Source of the DNA: Hymenobacter rigui
Lineage (GTDB): Bacteria; Bacteroidota; Bacteroidia; Cytophagales; Hymenobacteraceae
DNA length: 64,000 nucleotides
Direction: 5' to 3'
Assembly: GCF_003944715.1 (NCBI RefSeq)
Contig: NZ_RWIT01000002.1
Location: forward strand, 496,001-560,000
Under the pieces are notes generated by a model. It did no database searches and was not told the origin of the DNA. It was given only the letters and a program-made list of their open reading frames with translations. Both the position numbers and the translations under genes were made by a program. Numbering within the stretch: position 1 is the first letter of the stretch; every line of letters begins with the position of its first letter. Shown in pieces: positions 60,218 to 64,000 of the stretch.

Positions 60218-61938
60218 GCGTGCTGCTGTGGAAGGGCGGATTTCTCGGTTTCCGGGGCCATGGGCGGGGTGGCGGCTTCCACAAACTGACCGAAGGCCTG
60301 GTACTGCTCGTAGCGGCGCTGGTAGTCGGCTACGCGGGCCGGGTTGGGCGAGTAGGTTTCGGCAAAACCGTTGCCCATGGCCTGCTGAGCCGATACCACA
60401 TCGGGGTGAATGCCGGCGGCTACGGCCGCGTACATGGCCGCGCCCAAAGCCGGTGCCTGGTCCGATTCGGCCACTTTGATGGGGCGGTTAAGCACGTCGG
60501 CCAGCGTCTGCATCATAAAGCCCGACTTCTTGGCCACGCCGCCCAGCCCGATTACCTGCTTGATGGGAATACCGTGCTGCTCAAACCGTTCCACAATCTG
60601 GCGGGAGCCGTAGCAGATGCTTTCCACCAGGGCCCGGAAAATCTGCGGGGCATCGGTGCCCATCGTGAGGTTCATCAGGGCCCCTTTCAGCGCCTGGTTG
60701 GCATCGGGGGTACGGCGGCCGTTCACCCAGTCCAGCACCAGCACCTGCGAGTCGTCAGGATGCACGGCGGCGGCGGCCCGGTTCAACTCGGCCATCATGT
60801 TGTCGCTCAGCTCCTGGCGCAGCGCCTGCTGCTGCTCCGGCGTCAGCACGGCCGACTGCGGCAGCAACGTGCGCAGCGGCCACTCCAGCACACCCCGGAA
60901 CCAAGCCAGCAAATCGCCCACGGCCGACTGCCCGGCTTCCAGGCCCAGCATGCCGGGAATCACGGAGCCATCTACCTGCCCGCAGATGCCAGGCACCAGC
61001 TTTCCTCCTACTTCGTGCATGGGCGCCACCACAATGTCGCAGGTGCTGGTGCCCATCACTTTCACCATCGAGTAGGCCTCAATTTCGCCCGCTACGGCCC
61101 CGGCATGGGCATCGAAGGAACCCACGGCCACGACGGTATTGGTGGTCAGGCCCAGGCGTTGGGCCCACTCCTCGGAGAGGTGGCCGGCTACTTCGTCGGC
61201 GGTGTAGGTTTGCTCGAACAGCCGCTCGCGCAGGCCGCCCAGCCGGGGCTCCAGCAGGGTCAGGAACTCCTCTGAAGGTAGGCCGCCCCAGCTTTCGTGC
61301 CACATGGCTTTGTGGCCGGCGGCGCAGCGGCTGCGCTTGAAGGTACTCAGCTCGCCGCCGGTGAGCAGCAGCGTCAGCCAGTCGCAGTGTTCCATCCAAG
61401 AATAGGCGGCTTTGGCCACGGCTTCATCTTCGCGCACCACGTGGGCAATCTTGGCCCAGAACCACTCCGAGGAATAGATACCGCCCTCAAACCGGGTGAA
61501 ATCCTCGCCGCCCCAGGTCTTGGCCAGGTGGTTGATTTCGGCGGCTTCGGGTAGGGCCGTGTGGTCTTTCCAGAGCACAAACATGGCGTTCGGGTTTTCC
61601 TCGAAGCCGGGCTTGAGAGCCAGCGCCACGCCCTGCTCGTCCACGGGGCCGGGCGTGGAGCCGGTAGTATCTACGGCCAGCCCCACAATCTGCGCGGCGG
61701 GCACCTTCTGGGCCACTTGGCGCACGGTAGCTTCCAGGCCCTCGATGTGGTCGAGCGGGTGCTGGCGGAACTGGTTTTTGGTGGCGTTGCAGTAGCGCTG
61801 CTGTTTCCAGCGGGCGTAGGGATGCACGGCCTGCGCTACCTCTTGGCCGGTGTGGGCATTTACCAGCACAGCCCGCACGGAATCAGTGCCGTAGTCCAGG
61901 CCGATAACATAGGTAGCGGTTGAAGAGGGAGTTTCCAC
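60214..61938 (-). CDS. araB: Ribulokinase
   Basis: The 574-residue product belongs to the FGGY carbohydrate kinases: DYGTDSVRAVLV at residues 15-26, an ATP-site GTSTCDIVV at about 304-312 and GLGGVAKKSGFMMQTLADVL at about 465. It phosphorylates L-ribulose. It is the middle gene of aldose epimerase-araB-araD(-araA) on the minus strand, following the epimerase gene by 162 bp that hold a REP-like repeat and no operator. It may therefore be transcribed from operator-controlled promoter E upstream of the epimerase. Confidence 0.95.
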   Translation of the reverse strand: METPSSTATYVIGLDYGTDSVRAVLVNAHTGQEVAQAVHPYARWKQQRYCNATKNQFRQHPLDHIEGLEATVRQVAQKVPAAQIVGLAVDTTGSTPGPVDEQGVALALKPGFEENPNAMFVLWKDHTALPEAAEINHLAKTWGGEDFTRFEGGIYSSEWFWAKIAHVVREDEAVAKAAYSWMEHCDWLTLLLTGGELSTFKRSRCAAGHKAMWHESWGGLPSEEFLTLLEPRLGGLRERLFEQTYTADEVAGHLSEEWAQRLGLTTNTVVAVGSFDAHAGAVAGEIEAYSMVKVMGTSTCDIVVAPMHEVGGKLVPGICGQVDGSVIPGMLGLEAGQSAVGDLLAWFRGVLEWPLRTLLPQSAVLTPEQQQALRQELSDNMMAELNRAAAAVHPDDSQVLVLDWVNGRRTPDANQALKGALMNLTMGTDAPQIFRALVESICYGSRQIVERFEQHGIPIKQVIGLGGVAKKSGFMMQTLADVLNRPIKVAESDQAPALGAAMYAAVAAGIHPDVVSAQQAMGNGFAETYSPNPARVADYQRRYEQYQAFGQFVEAATPPMAPETEKSALPQQHA

Positions 61939-61986
61939 GGGGAAAGGTGAAGTTGTAAAATCGTGGGGTTAGACAAGCCGTAACCG

Positions 61987-62079
61987 GTCATGTTGAGTGC
62001 CGTCGCAGCATCTCCGCCGCTTCATTTGATTATTACCGCAACGAAGCAGTAGAGATGCTTCGACTGGGCTCAGCATGAC
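61987..62079. repeat. REP-like inverted repeat between the epimerase gene and araB
   Basis: Arms 61987-62022 and 62043-62079 pair imperfectly (GTCATGTTGAGTGCC with the family motif AGAGATGCTTCGAC opposite). It starts 22 bp after the epimerase stop codon. Confidence 0.75.
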
Positions 62080-62100
62080 GTTCCTACCAGGTCAGAAACC

Positions 62101-63303
62101 TTATTGACGCACGCCGAACTTGTAGATGGTGGTGGAGTGCAGGGACTGGCCGGGTTGCAGAATAGTGCTCGGAAACTTGGGCTGATTGGGCGAGTCGGGG
62201 AAGTGCTGGGTTTCCAGGCAGAAGCCCGCGTGCTTACCGTAGGTTTGGCCGTTGGCGCCTTTCAGGGTGCCATCGAGGAAGTTGCCGGTGTAGAACTGCA
62301 GACCGGGCTCGGTGGTGGTTACTTCCATCGTGCGGCCAGTAGTAGGCTCATACACAGTAGCGGCGGCGTGCAGACCGGTAGTTTGGTTTAGCACCCAGTT
62401 GTGGTCGTAGCCGCCGGGTACCTGGGCAATTCGCTCGCCAATGGCGTGGGGCGTGGTGAAGTCGAAGGGCGTCCCCTTCACAGGGCGCAGCTCGCCGGTC
62501 GGAATCAGGCCCGCATCCACCACGGTGTAACGGTCGGCGGCAATGGTTACCTCGTGGCCCAATACATCTTTGCTGCCGCTGAGGTTGAAGTAGGCGTGGT
62601 TGGTGAGGTTGACGGGCGTGGCCTTGTCGGTGGTGGCGGAGTAGTCGATTTCCAGCGCGTCGTCGGCCGTCAGGGTGTACACCACCGTCACGGTGAGGTT
62701 GCCGGGGTAGCCCTCTTCGCCGTCCTTGCTGAGGTAGGTAAGTTTCAGCGTCGGCCCCTCGGCGGAAGTGCCCGGCTCGGCCTGCCACAGCACTTTATCG
62801 AAACCCTTTTTGCCGCCGTGCAGCGTGTTTTCGCCGTTATTTTTGGCCAGAGTGTACTCCTTCCCATCGAGCGTGAACCGGCCCTCGGCAATGCGGTTGC
62901 CGTAGCGCCCGATCAGGGCTCCGAAGTACGGCCCGGCCTTCAGAAACTCCGGACTCTGGTAGCCGCTCACGCTGTTGAAGCCCAGCACTACCTCACCGGG
63001 CTTGCCGGCCTTATCGGGTACTAGCAGGCTGGTGATGGTGCCGCCGTAATTGGTGATGCTCACCTGCAGGCCGTGGGCGTTGGTAAGAGTATATAGCTGT
63101 ACCTCGGTGCCATCGGTAGTTTTGCCGAAGGAGGTAACGGCCGGAGTTACAGGAGCGGCTGTATGGGTTGAGTCTGTCATGGTTGCGGAAGAGCCAGTGG
63201 TCTGTTCAGTAGGAGCCGATTGGTTGCAACTGGCAATCAGCAGCAAGCCCGCCAGCATAGCGGTATTACGAGTGGCTTCACGAGCCGTTGAGTAATGCTT
63301 CAT
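62101..63303 (-). CDS. galM: Aldose 1-epimerase (mutarotase), lipoprotein
   Basis: The 400-residue product has a lipoprotein signal peptide (lipobox LIASC at about 22-26) and a galactose-mutarotase fold. The active-site residues are visible in GNRIAEGRFTLDGKEY, NGENTLHGGKKGFDKVLW (His) at about 157, NLTNHAYFNLSG (His) at about 232 and ETQHFPDSPNQPKFPS (Glu) near the end. It speeds the alpha/beta interconversion of hexoses or pentoses, here outside the cytoplasm. Operator E lies 173 bp upstream, so it heads the arabinose operon. Confidence 0.93.
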   Translation of the reverse strand: MKHYSTAREATRNTAMLAGLLLIASCNQSAPTEQTTGSSATMTDSTHTAAPVTPAVTSFGKTTDGTEVQLYTLTNAHGLQVSITNYGGTITSLLVPDKAGKPGEVVLGFNSVSGYQSPEFLKAGPYFGALIGRYGNRIAEGRFTLDGKEYTLAKNNGENTLHGGKKGFDKVLWQAEPGTSAEGPTLKLTYLSKDGEEGYPGNLTVTVVYTLTADDALEIDYSATTDKATPVNLTNHAYFNLSGSKDVLGHEVTIAADRYTVVDAGLIPTGELRPVKGTPFDFTTPHAIGERIAQVPGGYDHNWVLNQTTGLHAAATVYEPTTGRTMEVTTTEPGLQFYTGNFLDGTLKGANGQTYGKHAGFCLETQHFPDSPNQPKFPSTILQPGQSLHSTTIYKFGVRQ

Positions 63304-63476
63304 GAACCGAAGGAGTGGGAATTTTTAGAGAGAATGAAGGACGGTTATCCACCCTGATCAAACTACCGCAACCAACATAAACCTAGCAGCAGTGGTGTAA
63401 CTTCCGGAGCGGTAGGCACCAATGAATATCTGTAGTCTTGCTAAGCGGCATGTAAATTAAAAGAAGGTTTCGCACT

Positions 63477-63494
63477 TACACAATCGTTTGTGTA
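63477..63494. promoter_or_regulatory. LacI-type operator site E (epimerase-ara operon)
   Basis: TACACAATCGTTTGTGTA is the full consensus; with the flanking T and A it is a perfect 8-4-8 inverted repeat (63476-63495). It is 173 bp before the epimerase start. Confidence 0.9.
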
Positions 63495-63547
63495 ATCAAA
63501 TAACAAGAAAGTTTGCGTGATGCCACGGCACTGCTTGCCCACAGAAA

Positions 63548-63600
63548 CCGCCATGCCCTGGCTTCATCTGGTTGTTCCAGACAAAACCAGGGCATGGCGG
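63548..63600 (-). terminator. Terminator of the nuclease-inhibitor-like gene
   Basis: A perfect 14-bp stem (63548-63561 with 63587-63600) encloses an inner TCTGG/CCAGA stem. In minus-strand direction only three T follow, so it is moderate as a terminator. Confidence 0.7.
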
Positions 63601-63622
63601 CAGTTCCTGGGTACTGTGCGCG

Positions 63623-64000
63623 CTAGGTTTCCGTCAAAACAGTTTTGAAGCCAACCAGCTTGCCGCCTTCGGCCTCGCCCAGCACCAGCACCGGCACCTG
63701 TGGCCCCGTGCCGAAGCGGTATACCTGCGTACCGCTCAGCTCCTGCTTCAGGTACATCTGCAGGGATTTGAAGCGGTTGGCCAACTCGGGGTTGCCCAGC
63801 ACGCCGTTGTCGGCGGTGTGGTTGCGCAGGAAGTAGGTCAGCTCCTGCTTTTCCACTTTGGTATCGGCGGGCAGGCCGGCCAGCTGGGCCAGAGCAGCAT
63901 CGGTAAGGCCACCGCCGGGGGCCGGAAAACTTACGGGCTCCAATGGAGCGTCGCCCTCACTCATGTACACGAGGCCCTTGGTCATCTCGCGCAGTTGGGC
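63623..64000 (-). CDS. Nuclease A inhibitor (NuiA)-like protein, N-terminus beyond right edge
   Basis: The frame is open to the window edge (125 residues visible plus stop), with AQLRE before an internal Met. The N-terminal KGLVYMSEGDAP and the C-terminal YLKQELSGTQVYRFGTGPQVPVLVLGEAEGG region followed by KTVLTET match the nuclease A inhibitor family, whose members block NucA-type non-specific nucleases and whose end reads VYR.G...I.VYIVG...G...G.ST..VET. The gene start lies outside. A non-specific nuclease lipoprotein of that enzyme class is encoded about 20 kb away (42163), which may be coincidence. Confidence 0.75.
   Translation of the reverse strand, partial: AQLREMTKGLVYMSEGDAPLEPVSFPAPGGGLTDAALAQLAGLPADTKVEKQELTYFLRNHTADNGVLGNPELANRFKSLQMYLKQELSGTQVYRFGTGPQVPVLVLGEAEGGKLVGFKTVLTET

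Larger units (their letters stand above)
63304..63622. other. 319-bp gap with operator E and a terminator
   Basis: The gap contains the operator palindrome at 63476-63495 and the hairpin at 63548-63600. Between 63304 and 63475 I see no gene and no clear -7 element, although a partial TAGTTTG lies at about 63357 on the minus strand. Confidence 0.7.

Noticed and set aside
60220..61275. A 351-codon plus-strand open frame opposite araB
   Set aside because: Antisense to a clear ribulokinase; composition typical of a shadow.
1..64000. tRNA, rRNA, IS or prophage genes
   Set aside because: I saw no clover-leaf-forming T-loop pattern, no rRNA segment and no transposase, integrase or phage structural motif in either strand.

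Overview
The window looks like a chromosomal segment of a GC-rich member of the Bacteroidota, most like Hymenobacter or a close relative (Cytophagales). This is inferred from the family resemblance of nearly every protein, the scarcity of Shine-Dalgarno sequences before starts, several promoters with the Bacteroidota -7 consensus TAnnTTTG, GTG starts, and many lipoproteins. I see no rRNA, tRNA, CRISPR array, transposase, phage or plasmid gene. Genes are mostly in short units of one to four, and they sit among an unusually rich set of short intergenic repeats.

Layout. 0-3 kb: the start of a probable vWA protein running off the left edge, a DUF427 protein, a PliI-type lysozyme inhibitor and an acyl-ACP desaturase. 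2.8-9.8 kb: a surface-polysaccharide locus with two polytopic GT-C-like proteins, a GT2, an O-antigen flippase and a FemAB-like acyltransferase. 10-17 kb: CorA, a MATE exporter, a 909-residue anchored protein of unknown function and an APC permease. 17-24.6 kb: anchored and disordered proteins, then a run of an FAD oxidoreductase, a 74-residue membrane protein, a membrane polyferredoxin and an FGE-like lipoprotein, followed by a hydrolase. 24.6-31.6 kb: a GAF protein, three glycosyltransferases, a DUF2064 transferase and a rhodanese. 31.6-33.8 kb: a stand-alone H-NOX haem sensor and an ECF sigma/anti-sigma pair. 34-50 kb: mainly housekeeping, transport and stress genes (an SSADH-type aldehyde dehydrogenase, an MpaB-like protein, YdcF, DUF885, a lactonase, a secreted nuclease, MFS, AI-2E family, gpmA, a CopA-type ATPase, a glutathione peroxidase).

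50.9-63.5 kb holds the best-supported system in the window: a sugar-catabolic regulon for pectin and hemicellulose sugars (kduD-kduI, araB-araD-araA, aldose 1-epimerase, a HAD hydrolase) with its own LacI-family regulator. Five copies of an 18-bp palindrome (consensus TACACAATCGTTTGTGTA, with the AAnCGnTT core typical of LacI-family operators) lie only in the gaps before kduD, the regulator itself, the HAD gene, araA and the epimerase gene. A DnaQ-like exonuclease and a CNMP/CBS/DUF294 protein lie between these genes and show no operator of their own. At the right edge is a nuclease-A-inhibitor-like protein.

Two other patterns stand out. Heptanucleotide arrays begin at or next to stop codons at six gene 3' ends. 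A separate family of 40-nt palindromes recurs in at least seven gaps. All functional statements are read from sequence by eye and memory of families; no search was run.
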